NCBI GenBank assembly: GCA_024233215.1
Contig: JACKPW010000011.1
Coordinates: 62,001 to 126,000, forward strand
Direction: 5' to 3'
Origin: Verrucomicrobiales bacterium
Lineage (GTDB): Bacteria > Verrucomicrobiota > Verrucomicrobiia > Limisphaerales > J093
DNA length: 64,000 bases
In this document: positions 36,479 to 45,817 of the stretch, one piece after another
Layout: every line of letters starts with the position of its first letter
How positions within the stretch are numbered: position 1 is the first letter of the stretch
The notes under the pieces: model-generated
Databases searched by the model: none
Seen by the model: the letters and a program-made list of their open reading frames with translations, nothing else
Told to the model about the DNA's origin: nothing
Translations under genes and position numbers: made by a program

Positions 36479-36619
36479 ACCCCGGGCAGCCTTGCTGCCG
36501 GCCTGGCACGATGTTCATCTGGTTGACGGAGTGGGATTTGTGATGCGGCGGGCGTGGGTCGGGGCCAGTATTCTGTTGCTTTGACGGGGGGCGGGCCTAG
36601 ACTCCGCCTGCTGACTCGG

Positions 36620-38278
36620 ATGCGGATTCTTCGTGCAACGATTTTCGTGATGCTGGCGCTGGTGGCGCTGGTGGGCGCGACCTTGGTGCCCGCCTATCTG
36701 CGGGCGCTGGACGTGGATGTGGTCCGGGCGACCGGCAGCAAGGGGCCGTCGCTGGTGCAGGAGGCGGTCGGCCTGATTGAGAAGGAGGAAATCGGCCAGG
36801 CGGAGCTGTTCATGCTGGCGGCCCGTGAGTTGAAGGTGCCGGAGCACGAGAAGCTGGCGGAGGTGCTGCAGGCGTTCAAGAAGCAACATCCCGACCTGGC
36901 CCGACACGGGGTCGCCGCATCTTACCTGGACCCCCTGTTCGGCGCTCAGTCCGGGGAGGGCGAGCCCCGTATCCTGGACCTGATGCTGCCCGACCAGGCC
37001 CGGCGTCGGACCCTGCAGATGCTGGAGCAGTCCACCCGCGCCGGGGTGCAGGAGATTCTGGACAACCGGCAGCTGACAAACACCACCATTCTCCCGCCGG
37101 TGCCGTCCGCCTCCGGGCAGGCCCTTGAGACCGCCATCTTGCTGACCGCGCTGCTGGACCGGACGGACATGATCAGCGACCGGCTCAGCGAGCAGATCGA
37201 GTCCTACGCCGCGGCGGCCAACCGCGGCCAGGGAACGCAGCCGATTGAGACGGTGTATCTCGACGTGCTGACCCTGGCCCGGGTGCTGAATTGGGCTCAG
37301 TTCACCGGCTTCATGCGGTTGGTGGACAGCCTGGAGTCGCTGCGGGGGCTGATGCGACAGGCCGGCCGCGAGGTCAGCGGGATTGCGCCGTTGTATGCGG
37401 CGGCGCGCATCGCGGGGTCCACCGCCCCGGTGGCCGGCTATCTGAGGGAATTCCGGCCGGATGGTTGGCAGAACCTTCGGGTGGCCCTGGCGGCCGGGTC
37501 CGACGGGCTCCGGCTGCTGCTGTCCGCAGACAAGCCACTGCATGAGTCCCGGGTGCGCGGATTTCTGCTGGAACGTGTGCCCGCCCTGCAAACCGTCTTT
37601 TCCTGGCTGCTGCGGCTGACGCTGGCGCTACCGCTGCTGGCCTTGATCCTGAAGTATGTTCTGTGGTTGGATGCCGCCTTCTGCCTGGTGCGGGGGGTGT
37701 CCTGGCTGCTGCCGCACGAGCGGTCGTTGGCCTCGGCCCAGACAGCCCGGCAGTTCGGACTTTACCAGCAACAGGTGCTGGCCCTGTTGCTGCTGTTGCT
37801 CGGGATCGCGCTCACGGAACCGGCCCTGGCACGTGCGGAACCCGATGCCAGCCCCCGGCCCTCGTGGAAGATCCCGGTGGTGAGTGCCGCGGTGGGGAGC
37901 AAAGTCAACGAAGCCATCAAACCTGTTATGAAAGAACTCAACTGGATTGCGCTGCTCCTGTTCGCAGTGGTGCAGGGGGCGCTCTACGTCGTCAACCTGA
38001 TCAAACTCCGCGAGGTCAAGCGGCAGACCGTCCCCAGCGACCTGAAGATTCGCCTGTTGGACAACGAGGAGCACATGTTCGATGCCGGGCTCTACATCGG
38101 CCTCGGGGGCACCGTGCTGGGGCTGATTCTACCCGCGCTCAACGTGGTTCAACCGAGTCTCATGGTGGCCTATGCCTCCACCCTGTTCGGGATCCTGTTC
38201 GTCTCCCTCCTGAAGATCTGTCACGTCCGGCCCTATCGCCGGGCGCTGATCCTCGACAGCACTCTTGGAAGCCTATGA
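36620..38278 (+). CDS. Polytopic membrane protein resembling MotA/TolQ/ExbB at its C terminus
   Basis: The 552-residue product has an N-terminal membrane segment (2-26), a large soluble helical part (about 30-330), then five or so hydrophobic segments. The last two, GLYIGLGGTVLGLILPAL and VAYASTLFGILFVSLLKI, match the pore helices of the MotA/TolQ/ExbB family (pattern G-L-x-G-T-V-x-G-L then A-x-x-T-x-x-G-L). Its TGA overlaps the ATG of the next gene (38275-38278), whose product has a MotB-like first helix. Together they look like a proton-driven motor unit with an unusual extracytoplasmic domain. The family link is my reading of short motifs. Confidence 0.6.
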   Translation: MRILRATIFVMLALVALVGATLVPAYLRALDVDVVRATGSKGPSLVQEAVGLIEKEEIGQAELFMLAARELKVPEHEKLAEVLQAFKKQHPDLARHGVAASYLDPLFGAQSGEGEPRILDLMLPDQARRRTLQMLEQSTRAGVQEILDNRQLTNTTILPPVPSASGQALETAILLTALLDRTDMISDRLSEQIESYAAAANRGQGTQPIETVYLDVLTLARVLNWAQFTGFMRLVDSLESLRGLMRQAGREVSGIAPLYAAARIAGSTAPVAGYLREFRPDGWQNLRVALAAGSDGLRLLLSADKPLHESRVRGFLLERVPALQTVFSWLLRLTLALPLLALILKYVLWLDAAFCLVRGVSWLLPHERSLASAQTARQFGLYQQQVLALLLLLLGIALTEPALARAEPDASPRPSWKIPVVSAAVGSKVNEAIKPVMKELNWIALLLFAVVQGALYVVNLIKLREVKRQTVPSDLKIRLLDNEEHMFDAGLYIGLGGTVLGLILPALNVVQPSLMVAYASTLFGILFVSLLKICHVRPYRRALILDSTLGSL

Positions 38279-39813
38279 GCCGCGCGGCCCTGGTCATCAT
38301 CTGCGATTTCCTGCTGATCAGCCTGCTCTCGCTGGCCAATTTCGACGAGCCCGCGCGCCAGCAGGTGACCGCCCCGGACCCCACCGCGGTGGACGCCCAG
38401 GCGATGACCAACCTGATCGAGATCATGCAGCAGGCGCTCGAGCAGGAACGCACGGCCCGAACGGAAACCCAGGAGCAGCTGGACGCCGCCCAGCGCGCGC
38501 TCGAGAACCGCGAGGAACTCCTGGCCCAACGCGAGGACCAGGTCCGCGAGAAGGAACAGGACCTGACCGAGATTGAGCGCCGCGCCCAGGAACTGGCGCG
38601 CGAGCGGGAACGGTTGCGCCTGGAGACCGAGGCCGCCCAGCAGGAACTGACCTCCCTGCAGGAGCAGCAAACCAGCGCCCAGCAGAAGATTCAGGAACTG
38701 ACCACCAACCTGCGCGTGGCCAGCGCCGAGGCGTCCATCACCCGGAACCAGTCCGAGGCCATCAAGGCCGAGCTCGCCGCCCGCCGGTCCGAGGTCGAGA
38801 AACTCCAGGGGCAGATGGAGAAGCTCGAGCAAACCCGACAGGCCGCCGAGTCGGAGAAACAGCGGTTCGCGGTGGAACTCACCCGGGTCCAGACCGAGGC
38901 GACCATCGTGCGCGAACAGCTCAGCGAAAGCCGGGACATGGTCCGGACCCTCAACGTCGAAAAGGCCGAGCTGCGGGAACATGCCGCCACCCTCGCCCAG
39001 GGCGTGGACACCCTCGCCCAGGAGTCGCAACAGCTGAACAACAAGCTGACCCAGAGCGTGGAGACCCTGGCCGCCAAGTCCGAGGAGATCAAGACCGGCA
39101 TCCTGCAGGCCCAACCGCTCGCGCCAAACACCATCTTCAACGACTACCTCACCAACCGGCTGCAGAGCGCCTTCCTCGCCCGGCGGGGCGCCATCCTCCA
39201 GGACGTGCGGCGGGAGCGGGGCACCGACACGGTGCTCTTCAGCGACGGCACCAACACGTTCGCCATCTATCATGTCGATGACACGCCCTTGAACGAGGGG
39301 GGCCGGGGCACCGACTGGGAGGTTATCACCGGCTCACTCGGCCGGGGTCTGAACCATTTCCCGCTGCGGGAACTCGATCTCACGGGGGTCGATCCCCGGC
39401 TGGTCGTGGCGCCGCTGCCGGAGAGCGTCGTGACGAACCTCCTGGTGAAGGTCTATTCCCTCGCCCAGGATCCCTTCCGCTGGCAGCAGGGGGTGGTCGT
39501 CGGCAAGTCCGAGGACTACTACGGCGAGGTGGATTTTCAGCTGGACCCCGAAAACCCGGTCTACCTGAAGCTGAAACGCCGGGCCATCGGCGGCCTGTTC
39601 AGTGGGAGCCTGCCGAACCGCAAGGACCTCGTGTTCACCCGGCAGGGTGAACTGCTGGGGCTGATGGTGAACGACGAATACTGCGTGCTGCTGCGTCCGC
39701 CGGCCATCACACGGAAGGTCCGTCTCGGACCGGAGATCGCGAATCAGCAAACCGGCACGCTGGTGGACGAATTGCAGACCCGCCTGCGAAGCCTGCCGGC
39801 CAAGCTGCAATAG
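38275..39813 (+). CDS. MotB/ExbD-like N-terminal helix, long coiled coil and trypsin-like C-terminal domain
   Basis: The 512 residues begin with a single membrane helix ALVIICDFLLISLLSLANF. Asp11 in it sits as does the proton-carrying Asp of MotB/ExbD (pattern D-x-x-x-L-L). Residues about 45-270 are an almost unbroken coiled coil rich in Glu, Gln and Arg. The C-terminal part (about 290-490) resembles a degenerate trypsin-like fold: TFAIYHVDD near the His position and LFSGSLPNRKDLVF with QGELLGLMVN near the Ser loop. Start and upstream stop overlap as ATGA, so it is coupled to the MotA/ExbB-like gene. I know no described system with this domain order. Confidence 0.6.
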   Translation: MSRAALVIICDFLLISLLSLANFDEPARQQVTAPDPTAVDAQAMTNLIEIMQQALEQERTARTETQEQLDAAQRALENREELLAQREDQVREKEQDLTEIERRAQELARERERLRLETEAAQQELTSLQEQQTSAQQKIQELTTNLRVASAEASITRNQSEAIKAELAARRSEVEKLQGQMEKLEQTRQAAESEKQRFAVELTRVQTEATIVREQLSESRDMVRTLNVEKAELREHAATLAQGVDTLAQESQQLNNKLTQSVETLAAKSEEIKTGILQAQPLAPNTIFNDYLTNRLQSAFLARRGAILQDVRRERGTDTVLFSDGTNTFAIYHVDDTPLNEGGRGTDWEVITGSLGRGLNHFPLRELDLTGVDPRLVVAPLPESVVTNLLVKVYSLAQDPFRWQQGVVVGKSEDYYGEVDFQLDPENPVYLKLKRRAIGGLFSGSLPNRKDLVFTRQGELLGLMVNDEYCVLLRPPAITRKVRLGPEIANQQTGTLVDELQTRLRSLPAKLQ

Positions 39814-39842
39814 GCCGCCGGGCCAGAGCAGTTCAATATGCT

Positions 39843-39948
39843 CCGTAGCCGCGGACGTAGAGTCCGCGCATACTTATCTTCCGCCACCGACCTCTCGATA
39901 CCTCCAGGCAATCCGGAGACTTGCGCCGACTGACCTCGGCGGCTACGG
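39843..39948. repeat. REP-like paired palindrome element, copy 1
   Basis: The left arm CCGTAGCCGCGGACGTAG runs on with AGTCCGCGCA (39843-39870). The right arm 39922-39948 is its inverted partner, ending CGGCGGCTACGG. Each arm is itself a short palindrome (GCGGAC...GTCCGC type). The 106-bp unit sits between the convergent ends of the channel-like pair and glgC. A relative with the same design lies at 60173-60318. Confidence 0.65.
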
Positions 39949-39964
39949 CTTTTCGGGAAATGCC

Positions 39965-41272
39965 CTAGAGCTTGGACCCGTGAGGGATGACCGCTCCCTT
40001 GGGGATGATCATGATGCCGTCGCGGACGTAGAAGTTCTCCCCGTCCATGTGGTCCGGCTTCCCTTCCGGGGTGATGATGCAACCGTCCCCGATGCGGGTG
40101 TTCTTGTCGATGATCGCGTTCTCAATCACCGTGTTGCGGCCGATCCCCACCCGCGGCAGGCCGGCCTGCCCATGCCGGTCGATGGACTCCTTGCTTTCGT
40201 GCCGGTCGGCTCCCATCACCACGCACCGACGCAGCGTGCTCCCCTGGTCCACCAGCGTCCGCAGGCCCATCACACACTGGGTGATGCGACAGTGGTTGAG
40301 GATGCAACCATCCGCCACCACACAATGATCCACGGTGGCCCCGTTGATCTTGGAGGCGGGCAGAAACCTCGGCCGGGTATAGATCGGGGCCGTCATGTCG
40401 AAGAAGTTGAAGCGCGGGAGCTCCGACGTCAGGTCGATGTTGGCCTCGAAGAACGAACGGATCGTTCCAATGTCCTCCCAGTAGCCGTGCGAGATGAAGG
40501 CATGCACCCGGTGGGTCGCGATCGTCTCGGGAATGATGTGCTTGCCAAAGTCCGTGTGATCGTTCTCCAACACCTCGAAGAGCAGGTCGCGGTTGAAGAC
40601 GTAAATGCCCATGGACGCGAGGAACTGCTCGCGGCCCGTCGGCATGCCGTATTCCGCGCAGGCGGCCTCGGGCACGGCCAGCTCGTTGAGGATCGCGGGG
40701 TCCTTGGGCTTCTCGACAAACCGGCTGATCCGCAACGACGGCTCGGTCTGCATGATGCCCAGGGATTGCGCGTCCGCCCGGCCCACCGGCGTGGTGGCAA
40801 TCGTCAACTCCGCCCCGGACTGAACGTGCTGGGAGAGGATCTCCCGGAAATCCATCCGGTAAAGCTGGTCGCCGCTGAGAATCAGCGCGTGTTCAAAGTC
40901 CTGGTTGCGAAAGTGAATCCGGTTCTTGCGCACCGCGTCCGCCGTGCCCTGGTACCAGGTGTCGCTGGTGGGGGTCTGCTCGGCGGCCAGGATTTCCACG
41001 AAGCCGTGCGTGAAGCTGTCGAACTTGAACGACCCGTAGACATGCCGGTGCAGGGAGGCGGAGTTGAACTGGGTGAGCAGGTAGATCCGGCGCATGCCCG
41101 AGTTGATGCAGTTCGAGATGGGGATGTCCACCAGCCGGTATTTGCCCGCCAGGGGCACCGCGGGCTTCGCCCGTTCCAAGGTCAGGGGAAACAACCGCGT
41201 CCCCGCGCCGCCGCCCATGATGATGGAAAGGACCTTCGAGGGTTCGGTGCAAAGTGCGTTTGGAGCGTTCAT
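39965..41272 (-). CDS. glgC: Glucose-1-phosphate adenylyltransferase (ADP-glucose pyrophosphorylase)
   Basis: The 435-residue enzyme has the nucleotidyl-transferase signature IIMGGGAGTRLFPLT with RAKPAVPLAGKYRLVD. Substrate-binding segments are YQGTADAVRKN, LSGDQLYRMD and FVEKPKD, and the C-terminal left-handed beta-helix shows hexapeptide-like repeats (about 310-430). It makes ADP-glucose from glucose-1-phosphate and ATP, the committed step of glycogen synthesis. The length and the IIMGGGAGTRL opening match the plant/cyanobacterial-like type. It lies 75 bp downstream of purL on the same strand. Confidence 0.95.
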   Translation of the reverse strand: MNAPNALCTEPSKVLSIIMGGGAGTRLFPLTLERAKPAVPLAGKYRLVDIPISNCINSGMRRIYLLTQFNSASLHRHVYGSFKFDSFTHGFVEILAAEQTPTSDTWYQGTADAVRKNRIHFRNQDFEHALILSGDQLYRMDFREILSQHVQSGAELTIATTPVGRADAQSLGIMQTEPSLRISRFVEKPKDPAILNELAVPEAACAEYGMPTGREQFLASMGIYVFNRDLLFEVLENDHTDFGKHIIPETIATHRVHAFISHGYWEDIGTIRSFFEANIDLTSELPRFNFFDMTAPIYTRPRFLPASKINGATVDHCVVADGCILNHCRITQCVMGLRTLVDQGSTLRRCVVMGADRHESKESIDRHGQAGLPRVGIGRNTVIENAIIDKNTRIGDGCIITPEGKPDHMDGENFYVRDGIMIIPKGAVIPHGSKL

Positions 41273-41347
41273 GCTGGATGGGTTTCGTTTGCTGCTGCCG
41301 GACGCTTATAGCCATTGGCCCCGCTCTCGTGCAAGCGGCAAGCCGCC

Positions 41348-43735
41348 CTACGCCATCGCCCGGCCCAGGCTGTTCCACCAGATGTCGTGCAACTCCGCCA
41401 CCGGCGCGGACAACTCCAGCCCTCCGGCTTTCATGCGGAGCGCCTCCCCGCCGACCGTCCCAATCCGCCGGGCGGGAACCCCCATCAGGCGCGCGCGCTC
41501 CACGATCTTGACCGCGTCCAGTTCCGCGCAGCTCACCACCACCCGGTTCTGGCCCTCGCCGAAAAGCAGCGCGTCCGACCGCACCGAAGGCAAGGCGTTG
41601 TTGCCGGCCGGGGCCGCCGGGCTTTTGTCGGTCGGTTCGCCCCCGTTCGCGGGGCCCGGAGCCGGTTCCGGGGTCAGGTCCACCTGCGCTCCGATCAGCC
41701 GGGAGCTGTGTCGGGCCTCCAGCCGGCTCATGCAGCTTTCCGCCACGCAAACGGCCAGCCCGCCCTCGCTGCAGTCATGGGCGCTCTTGATCCCCCCCGC
41801 CCGGATCAGGCCGAGCAGCGTGGTGTGCAGGATCCCGGCCTGCTCCAGGTCGCAGCGCGGTGGGATCCCGGTCTTCCGGCCGTGCCGCACCTGCAGCCAG
41901 GCACTGCCTCCCAGGCCCAGCAGGGGATCCTCGCCATCCACCGGTTCTCCCAGGAGAATGATGGCGTCGCCCTCGTCCTTGAACCACTGGGTCGTGATGT
42001 GCTCCGGCTTTTCGATCAACCCCACCATCGCCACCGTCGGCACCGGATCAATCGGGCCCTTGGGGTTCTGGTTGTAAAGCGAGCAATTGCCTCCGGTCAC
42101 CGGGGTGTCAAAAGCCCGGCAACCGTCCGCCAGGCCGCGCACCGCCTCGCGCAATTGCCAGAACAACTCCGGGTTGTGCGGGTTGCCGAAGTTCAGGTTG
42201 TCCGTCACCCCGAGGGGCACCGCGCCGGAACAGACCAGGTTCCGGGCCGCCTCCGCCACGGCCCCCTTGCTCCCCTCGTAGGGGTCGAGGTAGACGTGGG
42301 CCGCGTTGCAGTCCGAGGTGATGGCCAGGAATTTGTCGGCAAACGGCGCCGGCTGCGGGGCGTCCGCCGGCAGAGCCGGCACGGAATCCGCCTTCACCCG
42401 GATCACCGCCGCATCGCTGCCCGGGCAGACGGTCGAGCCGTTTCGCACCATGTGGTCGTACTGGCGGTAGACCCAGTTCTTCGAGGCAATGGTGGGCCAG
42501 GCGAGAAGGGCCTTCAAATCGGCCAGCGCATCCGTCGTTTCGGGAACCGCATCCAGCCGGAACCCCCGGACTTCCCGCAGGTAAGCCGGCTCCCGGGCCT
42601 CCCGTTCGCAAACGGGCGATTCGTCCGCGATCAGCCGGGCGGGAATATCGGCCACCACCTGGCCGTGGTTCTTGACGACCATGTGGCCGGTATCCGTGAC
42701 GAAGCCGATCTCCGACCAGGGCAGATCCCACTTGTCGAAGATCCGCTTCACCTCCTCCTCGCGGCCTTTGTGGACGATGATCAGCATCCGCTCCTGCGAT
42801 TCGCTGAGCATGATCTCATAGGGCGTCATGTCCGGGGCGCGTTGGGGTACCCTGGTCAGCTCGATCTCAATTCCAGTACCGGCGCGACCGGCGGTTTCAC
42901 ATGTCGAACAGGTCAACCCCGCCGCTCCCATGTCCTGGATGCCGGCCACCGCGCCGGTCGCCAGCAGTTCCAGACAGGCTTCACAGACGAGTTTCTCCAT
43001 GAAGGGGTCCCCGACCTGCACCGCCCCGCGTTGCTGCTGCGCGGATTCCTCGGTCAGATCCTGCGACGCGAAGGCGGCCCCGGCGAGGCCGTCCCGGCCC
43101 GTGGCGGGGCCGACGTAGAAGACCGGGTTCCCCACGCCACAGGCCTGGCCGCGCGCAATCTGTTCATGCCGCAACACGCCAAGGCAAAAGACGTTGACCA
43201 GCGGGTTGCCCTCGAAGGTGCGGTCGAAATAGACCTCACCCGCGACGGTGGGAATGCCGAAACAATTGCCGTAATGGGCGATCCCGCCCACCACCCCGCT
43301 GAACAGGCGCCGCACCTCGGGATTCGTGATCTCGCCGAATCGCAGCGAATCGAGCGCCGCAATCGGGCGCGCGCCCATGGTGAAGATGTCGCGCAGGATG
43401 CCGCCCACGCCGGTGGCGGCGCCCTGGAACGGTTCCACGGCGCTGGGATGGTTGTGGGACTCCATCTTGAACGCCACCCCCAGGCCGTCGCCGATGTCGA
43501 GAATCCCGGCATTCTCCTCCCCCGCACCCACCAGCACCTTGGGCGACTGGGTCGGAAAGGTGCGCAGGAGCGGCTTGGTGTTCTTGTAGGAACAGTGCTC
43601 GCTCCACATCACCGAGAAGATGCCCAGCTCGGTGAAACTGGGTTCGCGGCCGAGAATCTCCAGGATCTTGGCGTATTCCTCGGGGGTCAGGTTGTGCTTC
43701 GCAACCAGTTCGGGCGTGATGGCGGGTTCTGTCAT
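41348..43735 (-). CDS. purL: Phosphoribosylformylglycinamidine synthase subunit PurL
   Basis: The 795-residue protein is the small PurL type that works with separate PurS and PurQ. Visible motifs are MWSEHCSYKNTK with KVLVGAGEENAG, SHNHPSAVEPFQGAATGVGG, GGNGSL-like GGNCSLYNQ, and SAHDCSEGGLAV. It makes FGAM from FGAR, ATP and ammonia in purine synthesis. The start at 43735 (MTEPAITPELV) fits the family; an in-frame ATG 78 bp upstream adds an Arg/Pro-rich leader. PurS and PurQ are not in this window. Confidence 0.96.
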   Translation of the reverse strand: MTEPAITPELVAKHNLTPEEYAKILEILGREPSFTELGIFSVMWSEHCSYKNTKPLLRTFPTQSPKVLVGAGEENAGILDIGDGLGVAFKMESHNHPSAVEPFQGAATGVGGILRDIFTMGARPIAALDSLRFGEITNPEVRRLFSGVVGGIAHYGNCFGIPTVAGEVYFDRTFEGNPLVNVFCLGVLRHEQIARGQACGVGNPVFYVGPATGRDGLAGAAFASQDLTEESAQQQRGAVQVGDPFMEKLVCEACLELLATGAVAGIQDMGAAGLTCSTCETAGRAGTGIEIELTRVPQRAPDMTPYEIMLSESQERMLIIVHKGREEEVKRIFDKWDLPWSEIGFVTDTGHMVVKNHGQVVADIPARLIADESPVCEREAREPAYLREVRGFRLDAVPETTDALADLKALLAWPTIASKNWVYRQYDHMVRNGSTVCPGSDAAVIRVKADSVPALPADAPQPAPFADKFLAITSDCNAAHVYLDPYEGSKGAVAEAARNLVCSGAVPLGVTDNLNFGNPHNPELFWQLREAVRGLADGCRAFDTPVTGGNCSLYNQNPKGPIDPVPTVAMVGLIEKPEHITTQWFKDEGDAIILLGEPVDGEDPLLGLGGSAWLQVRHGRKTGIPPRCDLEQAGILHTTLLGLIRAGGIKSAHDCSEGGLAVCVAESCMSRLEARHSSRLIGAQVDLTPEPAPGPANGGEPTDKSPAAPAGNNALPSVRSDALLFGEGQNRVVVSCAELDAVKIVERARLMGVPARRIGTVGGEALRMKAGGLELSAPVAELHDIWWNSLGRAMA

Positions 43736-43868
43736 GGGCGTTCGAGGCGGCCGGAACGAGGGTGCCCTCGCGGGCCGCTGTTCGGGGTCCAAGCCTAGGG
43801 CGGTCGGGGACACCGCGTCAAACCGCCTTCTTGCCTCCCCCCGCCTCCGCTTCCCCGGTTCTCACTCG

Positions 43869-43958
43869 GAATCCTGATCGTGATCGTAATCCTGATCCCG
43901 ATCTCAAGTCTCACCCACAGGAGGAGAGGACGATGACGATTGAGATTACGATGACGGC
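43869..43958. repeat. Hexamer-periodic repeat tract with inverted arms upstream of the CPBP gene
   Basis: The 315-bp gap 43736-44050 contains a tract built on a six-base period (GATCGT GATCGT AATCCT, then GATCCC GATCTC; about 43875-43905). After about 35 bp there is a tract of inverted type (GACGATTGAGATTACGAT, about 43935-43952). ATCGTAATC and its complement GATTACGAT allow pairing of the two arms. Otherwise this gap shows nothing. Confidence 0.4.
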
Positions 43959-44050
43959 TGGGGGCAAGAGCAGGTCAATGACCCCGTGCCGGCCGGCCAA
44001 CCCGTGCTTTTCCGTCGTCAGTCGCTGCCACCCCCGTTAGCCTGCGCACA

Positions 44051-44869
44051 ATGCTTTCGCGGCGTCCATGGACGATCGACTCCTTCACCCGGCTGCTGTT
44101 CGGAGTGATGTGCGCATTGGCGGTCGCGAGTCTGACGGGGGCGCTGCTGGTTTTGGCCCTGGACCGGGCCTGGCTGGGGATGCTCGGTCTGGCCGGCGCC
44201 GCGCCCGCGGGAGGACTTGCGGGCCTGGGTTTCCTGCTGTTGCGGGAGTCCTGGCAGGAGTTGGCACAGGAACAAATCCAGTTCGTTTCCGGCGTCACCG
44301 CCACCCTGGTTCTGCACGCCTGCATCCTGGTCGCCGTCGTTTCCTTCCTCCGCGCCAACCGACTCGACTGGCGGACGGCCTTCGGCATCCAACTTCGCGG
44401 GGCGGGCCGCGGCCTCCAACTGGCGTTGGGCGTGGCGGTGGGTTTCTTCCTCTTGAGCCTCGGCCTGATGAAGTTGTCCGAGCTGTTCTGGACGCAGCTC
44501 GGCTTCACAGCGGAACCCCAGGCCGCCATCGAAGCCCTGCAGGCCGGCGGCATTCTGCGTCCACTGCTCCTCGCGATTGTGGCCTTGGGGGTTGCCCCCA
44601 TCATGGAGGAGATCATCTACCGCGGCCTGCTCTACCCGACGATCAAGCAGCTCGGCTTTCCGCGTGCGGCGTTCTGGGGAACGGCCGTCCTGTTTGCCAT
44701 GTCGCACGTGAACCTGCTGAGCTTCCTGCCACTGGTCTGTTTCGGCGCCTTGCTCGCCTGGCTCTACGAGACGACCGACAATCTCCTCGCGCCCATCGCC
44801 GCCCACGCCGTGTTCAACACGATTAATTTCGTCCTGGCCCTGATCGTCACCGGACCGGTCATTCCCTGA
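44051..44869 (+). CDS. CPBP-family intramembrane glutamic protease (CAAX/Abi type)
   Basis: The 272-residue protein has about seven or eight hydrophobic segments and the family motifs: APIMEEIIYRGLLYP (the EExxxR motif), FAMSHVNL (FxxxH) and IAAHAVFNTIN (HxxxN/D). Bacterial members process membrane-protein tails or peptides, and some confer self-immunity to bacteriocins. It begins a + strand run with thiL (9-bp gap), tsaE and tsaB, which are functionally unrelated housekeeping genes. Confidence 0.88.
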   Translation: MLSRRPWTIDSFTRLLFGVMCALAVASLTGALLVLALDRAWLGMLGLAGAAPAGGLAGLGFLLLRESWQELAQEQIQFVSGVTATLVLHACILVAVVSFLRANRLDWRTAFGIQLRGAGRGLQLALGVAVGFFLLSLGLMKLSELFWTQLGFTAEPQAAIEALQAGGILRPLLLAIVALGVAPIMEEIIYRGLLYPTIKQLGFPRAAFWGTAVLFAMSHVNLLSFLPLVCFGALLAWLYETTDNLLAPIAAHAVFNTINFVLALIVTGPVIP

Positions 44870-44878
44870 ATCCCGGCC

Positions 44879-45817
44879 ATGAACGAGCTCGAACTCATCC
44901 GCCGCCTGACCCGTGACCTGCCGGCCAACCACTCAGTGGTCGTCGGGCCGGGCGATGACTGCGCGGTTCTGGAGCCCGGCCTTGATGATCGTTGGCTGCT
45001 GTTCAAGACCGATGCCGTCGTGGAGGGCGTGCATTTCACCGCAGATACCGAACCGGCGCGCATCGGTCACAAGGCCCTCGCCCGCTGTCTCAGCGACATT
45101 GCCGCGATGGGCGGCCGGCCCGACAGTGCGGTGGTCACGGTGGCCGCCCCGCCCACGTGTGATCCCGGCCGAATCGAAGCCATCTACGGCGGCATGGCCG
45201 CCACCGCCCGACGGTTCGAGGTGGCCATCGTTGGCGGGGAAACCACGTCGACCACTGGACCGTTGCTGCTTTCGGTGGCTCTGATCGGTTCGGTCCAGAA
45301 GACACGTTGCGTTCGGCGCGCCGGGGCGGTCAGCGGCGATGCGGTCTTTGTCAGCGGCGAACTGGGCGGGTCGCTTGCCGGAAGACACCTCGACTTCGAG
45401 CCCCGCATCGAGGAGGCCACCTGGTTGGTCGGGCATTTTCGGCCGCACGCGATGATCGATGTCAGTGACGGCCTGGCCACGGATTTGCGGCACCTGCTGG
45501 AAGCCTCATCGGTCGGGGCGGAACTGCTGCAGGAAGCGCTGCCGGTCAGCCGGGCCGCTCGACAGCGCGCCCGCGAGGGCACGGGCAAGCCGCCGGTCGA
45601 AGCCGCGCTCACCGACGGGGAGGATTTCGAATTGCTTTTCACCGTGCCGGGCGCGGACGCCGTGCCGCTGCTCGACGGCTGGAAGGCACGTTTTCCCGAG
45701 CTGCGACTGAGCTGCATCGGCCGCATCACCGAAACACCCGGGTTGACTCTGCGCGATCGGCGCGGCACCCGTCCCCTGGATCTGCATGGATACGCTCATT
45801 TCACAAAGCCCGGCTGA
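44879..45817 (+). CDS. thiL: Thiamine-monophosphate kinase
   Basis: The 312-residue enzyme has the ThiL/PurM-like fold motifs: VVGPGDDCAVLEPG (metal-binding Asp pair), FKTDAVVEGVHF, CLSDIAAMGGRP, IVGGETTST and MIDVSDGLATDLRHL. It phosphorylates thiamine monophosphate to the cofactor TPP. Its last 32 bp overlap the start of tsaE in another frame, so the two are tightly linked. Confidence 0.95.
   Translation: MNELELIRRLTRDLPANHSVVVGPGDDCAVLEPGLDDRWLLFKTDAVVEGVHFTADTEPARIGHKALARCLSDIAAMGGRPDSAVVTVAAPPTCDPGRIEAIYGGMAATARRFEVAIVGGETTSTTGPLLLSVALIGSVQKTRCVRRAGAVSGDAVFVSGELGGSLAGRHLDFEPRIEEATWLVGHFRPHAMIDVSDGLATDLRHLLEASSVGAELLQEALPVSRAARQRAREGTGKPPVEAALTDGEDFELLFTVPGADAVPLLDGWKARFPELRLSCIGRITETPGLTLRDRRGTRPLDLHGYAHFTKPG

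Noticed and set aside
36620..39813. Identification of the pair as Zorya ZorA/ZorB or as TolQ/TolR
   Set aside because: The MotB-like partner lacks an OmpA-type or ExbD-type domain and no zorC/D/E or tolA/B gene is near, so only a general channel-like assignment is kept.
41315..43798. 827-codon + strand frame
   Set aside because: Antisense to purL, whose enzyme motifs are unmistakable.
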